Shown here: in pieces, positions 51,501-59,863 of the stretch | Position numbering within the stretch: the stretch's first letter is position 1 | How the letters are laid out: every line of letters starts with the position of its first letter | From: Hydrogenimonas thermophila | GTDB lineage: Bacteria > Campylobacterota > Campylobacteria > Campylobacterales > Hydrogenimonadaceae | Direction of reading: 5' to 3' | Assembly: GCF_900115615.1 (NCBI RefSeq) | Contig: NZ_FOXB01000001.1 | Coordinates: 1-64,000, forward strand | DNA length: 64,000 nucleotides | Program-made: the position numbers and the translations under genes | Notes under the pieces: generated by a model | Told to the model about the DNA's origin: nothing | The model's input: only the letters and a program-made list of their open reading frames with translations | Databases searched by the model: none

Positions 51501-53963
51501 GATAGTACAACACATAGCTATACTGTATTTGACGGTAAAATCCCTTATAGTAAAATCTCAAAATTCATTTCTCAAAATGAGATAATGGAAAAATTAAATA
51601 TGACTCTTAGTCAAATAGCAGATGAAGCTGGTGCAAGTGATGATGTTAAGAGTGCTGTTGCTAGTTCAGGTGATGCAGATAAGCCTTTGATTTCAACTGG
51701 TATGACAATAGTTCCAATGGTTGACTTGCATGCAAAAAATGATGCAGGAAAAGACATTATTCTTGTTGAAGGAGAAACACTTCAACAAGGTGCTATAGCT
51801 GATATAACAAACTACATCTTGACAGGAGATGTAAATGTTAATCCACCAGTTTCAGCACCGAGAGTTTTAGTAGACAGTACAGACAGAAGTGGTAAGTTTA
51901 TATTCTCTAAATTACCTTTGGAGTATGCTAAACTTGGAGATAAAGATATCTCAATGCTTACACTTGGAGCTTCAAAATATGGTCATTATGACTCTCCAGT
52001 TATAAATGTTGCAGAATATAGTGCAGGTAAGGTTGAAAATATTAAAATCAACCTTAAATCAAAAGGTATTGCAACTGTAAATGTAGAAGTAAAAGATGCA
52101 GATACAAATGCAAGTATAGATGCAAATATAACTATTGATGGGCAGTATAAAGAGGTAACTTCTGTTATTGATGATTTTAAAGAGTATTCATCTCTTGAAA
52201 GCAAGATTGGAAGCAAAATAGCGTTTGATGACATTATTTCAGGTTTAAGAACTATAACTGTTACAGCTGATGGTTACTATCCGCAAGCAATATCTAAAAC
52301 AGTCTATAAAGATAATGAAAACAATGTAACAGTTTATCTAAAACCTGCTACTGGAATAGATGATGTCATAGAGCCAAGTATAGGTCTAGTTTCATTTGTA
52401 CCAGATGAGATAAATGGAATTATTAAACTAGAGTTAGTTGGTTTAGATAAAGAAGATGGTACTTTAAAAAAGTTGGCTGATGGTAGTTTTGCATCTGAAG
52501 TAGTTGTTTATGATAATGGTGACAGAATTTATCCACGTGTTACAATGAACAGTGATGGAACAATTGAGGTCATCATTGATACTCCAAAAATAGGTGAAAA
52601 TGAGATAGTAGTAAAACTCATTAACCCTAAAGGAGAGAGAGCTACTTCACCAATTGTTATAGATTTCTACCCTACAATGGGAGCAATTAAAGGTAGTGTG
52701 GCAGATTTTATTGATGACAACCACGACAGCGTGATTGATGATGGTTACTTTGTAGTAGTAGATTTATATGATGATAAAATGAACTATATTGAATCAGTAA
52801 TGACAGACAAAGCTGGAAGCTTTATGTTCCCAATGGCTCCAGTAGGAAGTGTTTATGCCAAAGCCATACTGATAGATGAAAAGTATGGTACGATAAAAAA
52901 AGAGAGTGACTATACTAATGTTGTTGTTGCTGTAGGTAGTATTAAAAAAGTCAACTTGGCTCTTAAAGATAAGAGCGGAGATACCTCTATGTGGATTCCA
53001 GAGGTAGATTTTGATCCAGCTATAAGTGAAGATTCACTTGAGAGTGAAGCAGAAGCAAGAAGTGGAACTGTTACCATAAAAGGGAAAGTTAATCACTATG
53101 ATCCAGCTGGTCAGTTAATGGTAATTGTTAACTATACTCCATATTTACTAAATGAGAGTGATATTTCAACTGAAGATACTACTGATGGATCTTATAACTT
53201 TACAAAAGATGTAAACTTGAGTAGAGGGCTTAATCAAATTTTTGTGAAAGCACTTAACCCAAGTGGATTTTATGATACAACTCCTATTTTAGAAGTAAAC
53301 TATGGAAAAGCTGAAAATTATATGCTTCACTTGAGTGTAAAAGATGATAGCAATGCAACTATTCCGTATGCATATGTAAGTATCATTAATCCAATGAGTG
53401 GAATCTATATGTCTGAAGACACAAATGAGAGTGGTGAAGTTAAAGTTGAAATTCCATATACTGACACTGCATATGAGATTGATGTATTTGCGCCAGGATA
53501 TATTTCATCACCAGTATACTTGTCTGATTTAATTGAAGCAGATAATGCAGATGGTGTAGAAGATAAAAATATAACCTTGAATATCAATCTATTCTCTGAC
53601 ACATATATACCTGATTGGTATATTGAAAGTGTTGAATATACTCAAGACTTATCATTTGAAGTACCATATGGAGTTGTTGTTGTATCTGAACCTGTTACAT
53701 TTACAGTTAAACCTAGTGATGAAGCCACACATACATACAATGTAATAGTAAGAAATGAGCTAGGAGAAGAGATCTTAAATACAACAACAACAGGAGCTCT
53801 TACTCATACATTCAGTGAAGTAGGAAACTATGAGATAGAGTTTAAAGATGAAGAAGGAACAATTTCACCATATATTATATATATCAATGTTGCTGGACTT
53901 GATGAAGTTCTGCCTGAACCACCGGTGGCACCTGTTATTCCAACACCGTCTATTGGACTATAA
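48600..53963 (+). CDS. Giant secreted multi-domain protein, 1787 residues
   Basis: The protein has a Sec signal peptide (KKIGFLSIVASSVLITNVCA). The N-terminus holds two GWN modules (LKAGWNAVGISS...GKGYWVKV and FNIGWNLLGIPS...GKGYWFKI), each with SYDPLKP-YSDF. Further on are several carboxypeptidase-regulatory-like beta domains (LSDAAVFIGDRLIGTTDANG; PYAYVSIINPMSGIYMSED), an Asp-rich calcium-type loop (DIDGDGSPDLVEL), and Ig-like domains near the end. It finishes PPVAPVIPTPSIGL. A structural or adhesive surface role is likely. It follows the lipoprotein gene by 14 bases. Confidence 0.75.
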   Translation: MKKIGFLSIVASSVLITNVCALDINLKAGWNAVGISSAGDYDISTIVDTSKVESIIAYNGNIIESYDPLKPTYSDFTTLTAGKGYWVKVKSDTVLNIGDTPISLSTVTFNIGWNLLGIPSMNIADISTELSAKDMKIDSVITYNGSIIESYDPLKPSYSDFSSTVNGKGYWFKISKKLTPVPIPTLDGYTVTLYSSTSETVSASLVDTIKSSTLNELTSVPDWENVTSVVLGSGDNEKEYTPATLSSLSDDDIANLKDELAGTAVASASLYIYGVSEGSAPYALVDALVYKVESDDTTTLVGTTDISGFITAPTLISGTKLLIKKDGMADKIYTIDVAGTNYIFMTEDNALELPEEKAPTTTTTSGRVLDYISETFKLKDNIGYYSPSSSDSLKKDLPVRRIKPAPVDTLDESDKLKSLIDSKAKEGYKSDVLASFDFYLKISRRLGGKGYGDFSDYYPTEPYITIALPGTDKYEIDDALAGSGGEIRVFYFDGTEWREKASPSITLKTVNDETTKIKTGYARKFDLSTPVLELKGTGFYPHVIVLDKKVSFTYPVKFHITDSSDANLSDAAVFIGDRLIGTTDANGYVDYNITAGYGDVNFHVKAMKTDYKSADKTVYISSLTEGSDTTVNLKLEKISTTASIEGFVYDTNETNPVYLSKVDLYFPYALAYVKADVYKDGKLGVEVGNQPNTKYKWYMKIHEDAVPTTGVARISKDRWLLVKEGSSSDNGNFLSYQDMKRMVAETKDSTDPEDVKSMVSGLFDIAVIAEHDIDGDGSPDLVELSATEDKASTDFTSTYASDVEIDNYAKIVGTVKFNFDVDKFAGSATIDSDIAPAVKVDGVWGYGSYDADDTTTYYNNVKYVDNGINGDPAADDAAFKVLLTTDYFKYDGLDETAIQANGDFILNYGTAVIADLTTSSTTGTKTVVLVKSDTGYSWKLLDIVNDYELYAKLYDMNASMTIGQKVWDSTTHSYTVFDGKIPYSKISKFISQNEIMEKLNMTLSQIADEAGASDDVKSAVASSGDADKPLISTGMTIVPMVDLHAKNDAGKDIILVEGETLQQGAIADITNYILTGDVNVNPPVSAPRVLVDSTDRSGKFIFSKLPLEYAKLGDKDISMLTLGASKYGHYDSPVINVAEYSAGKVENIKINLKSKGIATVNVEVKDADTNASIDANITIDGQYKEVTSVIDDFKEYSSLESKIGSKIAFDDIISGLRTITVTADGYYPQAISKTVYKDNENNVTVYLKPATGIDDVIEPSIGLVSFVPDEINGIIKLELVGLDKEDGTLKKLADGSFASEVVVYDNGDRIYPRVTMNSDGTIEVIIDTPKIGENEIVVKLINPKGERATSPIVIDFYPTMGAIKGSVADFIDDNHDSVIDDGYFVVVDLYDDKMNYIESVMTDKAGSFMFPMAPVGSVYAKAILIDEKYGTIKKESDYTNVVVAVGSIKKVNLALKDKSGDTSMWIPEVDFDPAISEDSLESEAEARSGTVTIKGKVNHYDPAGQLMVIVNYTPYLLNESDISTEDTTDGSYNFTKDVNLSRGLNQIFVKALNPSGFYDTTPILEVNYGKAENYMLHLSVKDDSNATIPYAYVSIINPMSGIYMSEDTNESGEVKVEIPYTDTAYEIDVFAPGYISSPVYLSDLIEADNADGVEDKNITLNINLFSDTYIPDWYIESVEYTQDLSFEVPYGVVVVSEPVTFTVKPSDEATHTYNVIVRNELGEEILNTTTTGALTHTFSEVGNYEIEFKDEEGTISPYIIYINVAGLDEVLPEPPVAPVIPTPSIGL

Positions 53964-53975
53964 AAGGAGGAAAGT

Positions 53976-55556
53976 ATGAAAAAGCTTGTTACAATAGGTT
54001 TAAGTTTAGTTACAGCGGGGATGCTTTTAGCATCTCCAAATGACTCTTATGATTCTGGATTAAAAAGAGCAATTGACTCAACTAACTCACTAATTATGGA
54101 TAACCATTTCATAAAAGCTGGGGTTAGTGATGACGGTACTTTTGGAGTTAATGGTAATACCAAACCTGGGTTTGAGTTAGATCCTGATGGTGAGGGAAAT
54201 TATACTTTTGTTAAAGAAGATGGAACAGAAGTGATTCCAGATTATTTAACTCCTGGTTCTCCATTTGAGGGATTTAGTATTAAATTTACTCTTGATGATA
54301 ATAGTACAGTTTATAAAGTTAATGAAAATAGTTACACAACAGATATTACTGAATCAAACATTACAGCAGTTGACAAATCTACTGATGGTAACATAACAGC
54401 TGTAATGCATCAGGCAATTGTGAGCGAAGGAGCAACGAATTATATTGAAATTAAACAGCTATATACACTCGTACCTGGAAGTACAACACTAAATATTCAA
54501 GTATATATAACAAATATAAGCGATCAAACACTTAAAGATGTTAAATATGCTAGATTTTTGGATCCAGATCCGGATAATTTGGTATATGGTGATTTTGATA
54601 CAAAAAATCAGCTAGGACTCAATATAGAGACTCCTGATGGAAATATTACTTTGCCTAGTCAAAATATTGCTTATGCATTAGGTGCTAAAACAAATATGCC
54701 AGTAGGATTATTTACTTTTGATGAAAAGTATGAGCATAACGCTGTTATTTCACCTAGTTGGACAAAAGATCCAGATAAAATATTGCTTGGTGGATGTGAT
54801 GGAGATGGAGATGAAAATGCAACAAGTTGTTCAGATGGTGACTATACAATAGGAATGGCTTTTAAAGTAAATGAAATAATGCCTGGAGAGACTGTAGTAT
54901 TGAACCTCGGCTACCTTTTTGGAAATTCACTGGCTGAAGCTATAGAGTCTTCTACAAAAGCTGTACTTGATAAAACATTTATAGATTCATTAGGCTTAGG
55001 ATGGCACTTAGTTGGTACAAGTGAAGCAATATTGGATATGTCAATATTTGATAGTGCTGACATTGTATGGGTTTATCAAGATGGCTCTTGGCAATGGTAT
55101 ACAGTAAATGACATATATAAGCCAACGCTTGTAGATAGTGGATTCCCAGAAATTAAATCTATTAAACCTTTAAGCGGAATTTGGGTTTATAAAAAAGAGA
55201 TTACAATTCCAGTAATTGAAACAATAACTACTTCATCATCTGCAGATTTGGGTACAGTGTATATGGTCAGTGAATCTGAAATTATTTCTAAAAAATTTGA
55301 TTTAGTTGATGATACTGGTAGTACTGTTACAGTAGAGTTTAATTCAGATTATACTGTAACTGTTGTAGATGCAGATGGAAGCACATATGATTATACTTGG
55401 AGTGTAGATAGTGATGGAAAACTGTTTTTAACTTCTGAAGGAGAAGATATTACAGTAACCTTTTATGGACCAGTTGAAGCTGGTACAAAACTTTACTTAG
55501 AGTTTGATGATGGTACTTCTGAAGTAAATACTATTACATTAGTAACTGATATTTAA
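53976..55556 (+). CDS. Secreted beta-rich protein with a GWN-like module
   Basis: This 526-residue protein has a signal peptide (VTIGLSLVTAGMLLASPNDS), a large beta-rich N-terminal region, an Asp-rich DGDGDENATSCSDGD loop, and one GWN-like module (LGWHLVGTSEAILDMSIF, IVWVYQDGSWQWYT, LSGIWVYK) shared with its neighbours. AAAGGAGG precedes the ATG, 12 bases after the giant gene. The function is unknown; it probably works with the other cluster proteins at the surface. Confidence 0.7.
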   Translation: MKKLVTIGLSLVTAGMLLASPNDSYDSGLKRAIDSTNSLIMDNHFIKAGVSDDGTFGVNGNTKPGFELDPDGEGNYTFVKEDGTEVIPDYLTPGSPFEGFSIKFTLDDNSTVYKVNENSYTTDITESNITAVDKSTDGNITAVMHQAIVSEGATNYIEIKQLYTLVPGSTTLNIQVYITNISDQTLKDVKYARFLDPDPDNLVYGDFDTKNQLGLNIETPDGNITLPSQNIAYALGAKTNMPVGLFTFDEKYEHNAVISPSWTKDPDKILLGGCDGDGDENATSCSDGDYTIGMAFKVNEIMPGETVVLNLGYLFGNSLAEAIESSTKAVLDKTFIDSLGLGWHLVGTSEAILDMSIFDSADIVWVYQDGSWQWYTVNDIYKPTLVDSGFPEIKSIKPLSGIWVYKKEITIPVIETITTSSSADLGTVYMVSESEIISKKFDLVDDTGSTVTVEFNSDYTVTVVDADGSTYDYTWSVDSDGKLFLTSEGEDITVTFYGPVEAGTKLYLEFDDGTSEVNTITLVTDI

Positions 55557-55567
55557 TTTATTAATTT

Positions 55568-55594
55568 CCTCTTCTCCTTAAGTAGGGGAAGAGG
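55568..55594 (+). terminator. Strong hairpin after the 526-residue protein gene
   Basis: CCTCTTCTCC pairs with GGGGAAGAGG (one G-T pair) around a seven-base loop, 11 bases after the stop codon. The following sequence is only moderately T-rich, so it may be a terminator or an mRNA-stabilising hairpin. AT-rich non-coding DNA continues to 55707. Confidence 0.6.
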
Positions 55595-55707
55595 TGTAAT
55601 TGTAAATTTATAATTTACTAATTTTATGGTACATTAAAGTAATTATAAATTTGCAATTATTGTTAATCTTTTTGTCTTAAATTAAGTTTAATATGGGAAA
55701 ATGAAAT

Positions 55708-57345
55708 ATGAAAAAACTTTTAATTTTAATTATTTTAGTTAGCTACTCTTTTGGTATTACTGATATATTATATAAACCTGTTGTATATAGCTCCACTTTA
55801 TCAGCACGAACACTTTACTCTGCTACACCTTATTACCCTGAGTATCTCTCTTCAAGTATTGATAAAGATGACAAAAATATTTTTATTTATTCAGGTCATT
55901 TTAGAGTAATTTATGGAATATCATATGAAGATTCGATTTTAACAAGAGATTTAGCAAACACAATATTGAGTGCAGCAAATGAAGTATGGGACAAAGAGAT
56001 AGATGAATTTGGATTTAAAGCTCCAAGGAATAGTGAAAATTACTATATTGATATATATATTGGAAATAGAAGTGCATACAATAAAGATAGTGGTTCATAT
56101 ATGAATATAAGTAGTTATTATGCTGGATATGCTACAGCCTATAGTGACGGTACTCCATATTTTGTCATAAATCCAAGTGTTGACATAAATATTTTAAAAG
56201 TAACTATTGCTCATGAGTTTTTTCATACCATACAGTATGCTTATGGTTTAGGAGATGTATCAAATGAAATTTGGTATAAAAATTTATGGTTTATGGAAGC
56301 TACTGCTACAATGATGGAGGATGAAGTATTTGATTATGTTAACGATTATGTTAATTTTATCAAATATTACATTGACAGTACATATAAATCTATTGAATAT
56401 TACAACTCTGCAGTAGAGTATGGCAAAGTGATCTTTGCAAAGTATTTAAAAGAGAAGTATGGATTGAATTTCATTAAAAGTTTTTTTGAGAGTTATAATG
56501 TAGAAAAAAGTGCATTAGATGTTTTAAAAGAGAAGTTTGTTGAAGAGAACAGCTCTTTTACGGATGAAATGTTGGAGTTTGGTACTTGGATGGTAAATAA
56601 AGATAGTTTTTTTGAAGAAGGAATTTCTTATCCATCTCCTTATACATTTGATTTAGATGATAATTTAAGTGTAGAAGAGTATGGGCTGGTTTTTATTAAC
56701 AGGGGTTCAGATAGATATTTAGTAAGCTCTAATCCTGAGTATGCTCAATGCAATTTTAAAGGTGAAAAAGATTTAATAGATAATGTAGATATTAACGGAT
56801 TAATTTTTTTAAATACTAAAAATATACCAATTTATACTGATATTTCAAAAAATAATAAATTTAATGGTTATTCTTTAAAAGCTGGTTGGAATATGGTTTC
56901 AAATATTTTAGATAGAAATTTAAGTTTGGAAGATTTATTTGTAAACAATGAAATAGTATGGCTTTTTAGGGATGGAAAATATTATGCATATTCAGCAAAT
57001 AGCACAATACAAAAAATTATTGAAGAAAAAAATATAGATATTCTTGATAATCAAATGTTACCTGGTGAAGGTGCTTGGGTATATGTTGAAAATGATGAAG
57101 TTATTGATTTTGATAATGAAAAAGTTTCAGGTTTTAATCTTAATTTAAAAGAGGGATGGAATTTTATTTCTATTGCATCAAGTTCATTTGATATTAATAA
57201 AATAATTGAACCAGTAATAATTTGGTTTTTTAATAAAGAAAGTGGAAATTGGGAGTATTATACTAATTTAGATATAGAGTTATCTTATGAAAAGATTGAT
57301 AAAATAATTCCTGGAAATGGGTATTTTGTCTATTTTTATCCATAA
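55708..57345 (+). CDS. Secreted putative zinc metalloprotease with GWN modules
   Basis: This 545-residue protein has a signal peptide (LLILIILVSYSFG). The catalytic region has the zincin motif IAHEFFHTIQYAYG with His169-Glu170-x2-His173, followed by WFMEATATMMEDEVFDYVND with a Glu as the likely third ligand, a pattern seen in secreted metallopeptidases of the MXAN_6640 type. The C-terminus has two GWN modules (LKAGWNMVSNIL...GEGAWVYVE and LKEGWNFISIAS...GNGYFVYF). It could process surface proteins of this cluster; that is inference. Confidence 0.78.
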   Translation: MKKLLILIILVSYSFGITDILYKPVVYSSTLSARTLYSATPYYPEYLSSSIDKDDKNIFIYSGHFRVIYGISYEDSILTRDLANTILSAANEVWDKEIDEFGFKAPRNSENYYIDIYIGNRSAYNKDSGSYMNISSYYAGYATAYSDGTPYFVINPSVDINILKVTIAHEFFHTIQYAYGLGDVSNEIWYKNLWFMEATATMMEDEVFDYVNDYVNFIKYYIDSTYKSIEYYNSAVEYGKVIFAKYLKEKYGLNFIKSFFESYNVEKSALDVLKEKFVEENSSFTDEMLEFGTWMVNKDSFFEEGISYPSPYTFDLDDNLSVEEYGLVFINRGSDRYLVSSNPEYAQCNFKGEKDLIDNVDINGLIFLNTKNIPIYTDISKNNKFNGYSLKAGWNMVSNILDRNLSLEDLFVNNEIVWLFRDGKYYAYSANSTIQKIIEEKNIDILDNQMLPGEGAWVYVENDEVIDFDNEKVSGFNLNLKEGWNFISIASSSFDINKIIEPVIIWFFNKESGNWEYYTNLDIELSYEKIDKIIPGNGYFVYFYP

Positions 57346-57365
57346 AATTAAAGAAGGGGAGATTT

Positions 57366-57797
57366 GTGAAATACTTTAATTTACTGTTTTTGTGTTTAGG
57401 GATGGCTTTACCTCTTTACTCTGAAAACATACCTATGCCACCAGCTATGCCATCAGTTAATTTAAATACTAAAAATGATTTAAAAAAAATTGAAAAAAAA
57501 GTTACAAAAAAATCAAGTTCAAAGAATTCATGTTCACTTATTCCACCTATGATAGTCAATCTTCCACCTATGTTAGAAGATGACTTAGAAAAGTGTAAAA
57601 ACAGTATGTATCTTCCAACAAAAACAATTGCAGAAAAAAAGTTGAAGATGCTTTTAAAAAAAGAGGTAAAAGTAAATAGTGTAGATATTGTTAATGGTTT
57701 TAGTATGCTTTATAAAATTTATACTAATAAAGGTATCTATTATTGCAATAAAAAGATAGATAAGTGTCTATTTGCTTCTGTTGGAGTTATTGAATGA
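57366..57797 (+). CDS. Small exported protein of unknown function
   Basis: This 143-residue protein has a signal peptide (FNLLFLCLGMALPLYS) followed by IPMPPAMPSVNL, a lysine-rich linker, and a C-terminal domain with four cysteines. GGGGA is the ribosome binding site. It overlaps the next gene by four bases. The start codon is GTG at 57366. No family is recognised; the MPP proline motif recurs in the next protein, suggesting they act together. Confidence 0.6.
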   Translation: MKYFNLLFLCLGMALPLYSENIPMPPAMPSVNLNTKNDLKKIEKKVTKKSSSKNSCSLIPPMIVNLPPMLEDDLEKCKNSMYLPTKTIAEKKLKMLLKKEVKVNSVDIVNGFSMLYKIYTNKGIYYCNKKIDKCLFASVGVIE

Positions 57798-58561
57798 GTC
57801 GATACTTTTTATTTGGCTTACCTGTTATAGTTTTAGTTTATATAATTACTTTTTCGGAACCTACTGTTACTAAAGTTAATGATGTTAGTATTAAAAAAGA
57901 GGTATCTGAAAAATATAGTTCAAAAAATAATACAATTTCAAATGATATTGTAATTGAATATGATTCTACTTCCTCAGATAAAATAAATGTATCAAAAAGT
58001 TTAAATAATGAAAAAAAAATTATGAAATCAGATAAAGTAGAAGATAAAAGATATACTGCAATAAACAATGAAAAAGACTATAGCTCTAAAGTTGAAAAAA
58101 GTATTCTTATAAAGAAAGAGAAAGATATAAGAAGTAAAGAAATAACAAAATTAACAATAGATGAAAATGTAAAAAAGATCATTGGAAAACCTAATTTGAA
58201 ACCAGTATATAAAGATTGGAAGAAGAGTGGTGAACTTTATTATAATGTTTATGTGGAAGTAGCAAAAAAAGAAAATCTAAAAATACAAAGTGAGTATTCT
58301 AATTCAGAAAATGTAAATCAGAGTTTGACTCCTCCAAGTATGCCTATTATTACAACTGTAAATATTGAGAATGAAACAGTTCATGTTATATTACCTGAAA
58401 ATACAACAGAGGCATATGTAGTAACTAAAGATAGTACTGACAGTGATTTAGAGTCGCAAACTGATAGTAGTAAAAGCGATACTGATAATATAAACTATAC
58501 TCAGATAGATACTACTAGCAATGAGGTTATTGTAATGACTCCTCCATCTATTGGTGAATGA
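57794..58561 (+). CDS. Membrane-anchored periplasmic protein of unknown function
   Basis: This 255-residue protein has an N-terminal membrane helix (YFLFGLPVIVLVYIITF), a long charged, low-complexity region rich in Ser and Lys, and a C-terminal part with LTPPSMPIITTVNIENE. It ends VIVMTPPSIGE, resembling the PTPSIGL end of the giant secreted protein. It is coupled by overlap to genes on both sides. It could link inner membrane and surface proteins; function not recognised. Confidence 0.6.
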   Translation: MSRYFLFGLPVIVLVYIITFSEPTVTKVNDVSIKKEVSEKYSSKNNTISNDIVIEYDSTSSDKINVSKSLNNEKKIMKSDKVEDKRYTAINNEKDYSSKVEKSILIKKEKDIRSKEITKLTIDENVKKIIGKPNLKPVYKDWKKSGELYYNVYVEVAKKENLKIQSEYSNSENVNQSLTPPSMPIITTVNIENETVHVILPENTTEAYVVTKDSTDSDLESQTDSSKSDTDNINYTQIDTTSNEVIVMTPPSIGE

Positions 58562-59655
58562 TGTTAATGCGGTTAAATATATTACTACTACTTATATTAT
58601 CAGTACCACTTTTTTCTGATGGAACTTTTAACCTTCAATTACTAAACAGACATGCTTTTGTATTACCTGAAGGAAAGATACAAGTAAAATTTGGTTATTT
58701 GCGTATTAATGATGCACTTGATGTTTTCAATATAAAAGAGCAACAGATCGGTGACCTTGAATCAAAATATGGCACAATGGGTGATATGACAGGTGCTGAA
58801 ATAGAAGTAAGGCATGGTCTTACAAAGAATGATACACTTTTTTTAAATCTTCAGCAGTGGAATATAGCATACAGTAGCTCAAAATTAAAAAATCGTCATT
58901 TAGAGTTATTTGAAAGACACCTCTTATATTCTAATAAATACTTAACCACTTTTAATACTATAACTGCAGATGGTGGTGTTATATTTGATAAAGCAGATGA
59001 CCTTCATATTACAAACGATAATCTTATAAATAATATGATTCAGAAAATTAAACCGGGAACAAAAATTAAGATATTGGATGGTTCTATAATAATTGATGAT
59101 CTAAAGCTTACTTTTTATGATAAAGACGGAGACAAAATTTACCCTCACGTTGTAACCAAAAACATGTCTCACAGTGCACTGTTTGCCCGTTTAGCTACTG
59201 GAAAAAGATTTAGTTCAAAAGCAATATTAAGTCTTTATGCTGGTATAAGAAGAAGCAAAGTGACTTCAAGAGTAGAAGCTGCTCCAATAGGTGAAAACTC
59301 ATTTTTAGATAGTCAATTAAAAAAGCTTGAACCAATAAATTTTAATAGATATGAAACTATGGTAAATGTTGGTATAGTTTATGGTTTGGTCTTCTCACGC
59401 AAATGGTTTGCTGAGTTTAGTTATGAGTTTGATAAATTTTTTCGTGGAGATGATTTGACTTATATGGATACAAACCACATTATTAAAGCATCACTTACGA
59501 GGGCAATTAATCGTAATTTATCAATTTTTGCCGGTGGACAGATTATGTTTCATCAATTAAATACAGATCTCCCTTATCTCTATAATGAATATACTAAAAC
59601 TCAATTTGACAAGAAGTATGGTTTTATTAATTTAGGGTTTGTATATACATTTTAA
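58558..59655 (+). CDS. Outer-membrane beta-barrel protein
   Basis: This 365-residue protein has a signal peptide (LNILLLLILSVPLFS) and alternating amphipathic strands such as RFSSKAILSLYAGIRRSK and YGLVFSRKWFAEFSYEFDK. It ends FINLGFVYTF with the terminal aromatic residue typical of Bam-inserted barrels. As last gene of the secreted-protein cluster it may be the outer-membrane partner or porin for its neighbours. No specific family is recognised. Confidence 0.65.
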   Translation: MMLMRLNILLLLILSVPLFSDGTFNLQLLNRHAFVLPEGKIQVKFGYLRINDALDVFNIKEQQIGDLESKYGTMGDMTGAEIEVRHGLTKNDTLFLNLQQWNIAYSSSKLKNRHLELFERHLLYSNKYLTTFNTITADGGVIFDKADDLHITNDNLINNMIQKIKPGTKIKILDGSIIIDDLKLTFYDKDGDKIYPHVVTKNMSHSALFARLATGKRFSSKAILSLYAGIRRSKVTSRVEAAPIGENSFLDSQLKKLEPINFNRYETMVNVGIVYGLVFSRKWFAEFSYEFDKFFRGDDLTYMDTNHIIKASLTRAINRNLSIFAGGQIMFHQLNTDLPYLYNEYTKTQFDKKYGFINLGFVYTF

Positions 59656-59832
59656 AATTTATAATATATTTTCAATTACTTTTTTAAATTAAGTGAAGAT
59701 TTAAAGTATTATATGGTGTTTTGAAAATATAGATTAAGATTTGTACGATATAATTCCAAACAAAAAATCTAATCTTATTCTATCAAAGATTATTAAGAAG
59801 ATAAAAAAATTTTCAAAAATCACTATTTTGCT

Positions 59833-59838
59833 TATAAT
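59833..59838 (+). promoter_or_regulatory. Candidate -10 box for the manC operon
   Basis: TATAAT in TTGCTTATAATAAACC, 26 bases before the manC ATG. The rest of the 208-base gap 59656-59863 is AT-rich with no gene. Confidence 0.45.
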
Positions 59839-59863
59839 AAACCTACATTAAAAAGAGAGAAGT

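Noticed and set aside
57474-57530. Poly-A runs in the small exported protein gene as phase-variation tracts
   Set aside because: A-runs of eight are common in DNA this AT-rich, and nothing distinguishes these from background, unlike the G8 tract.
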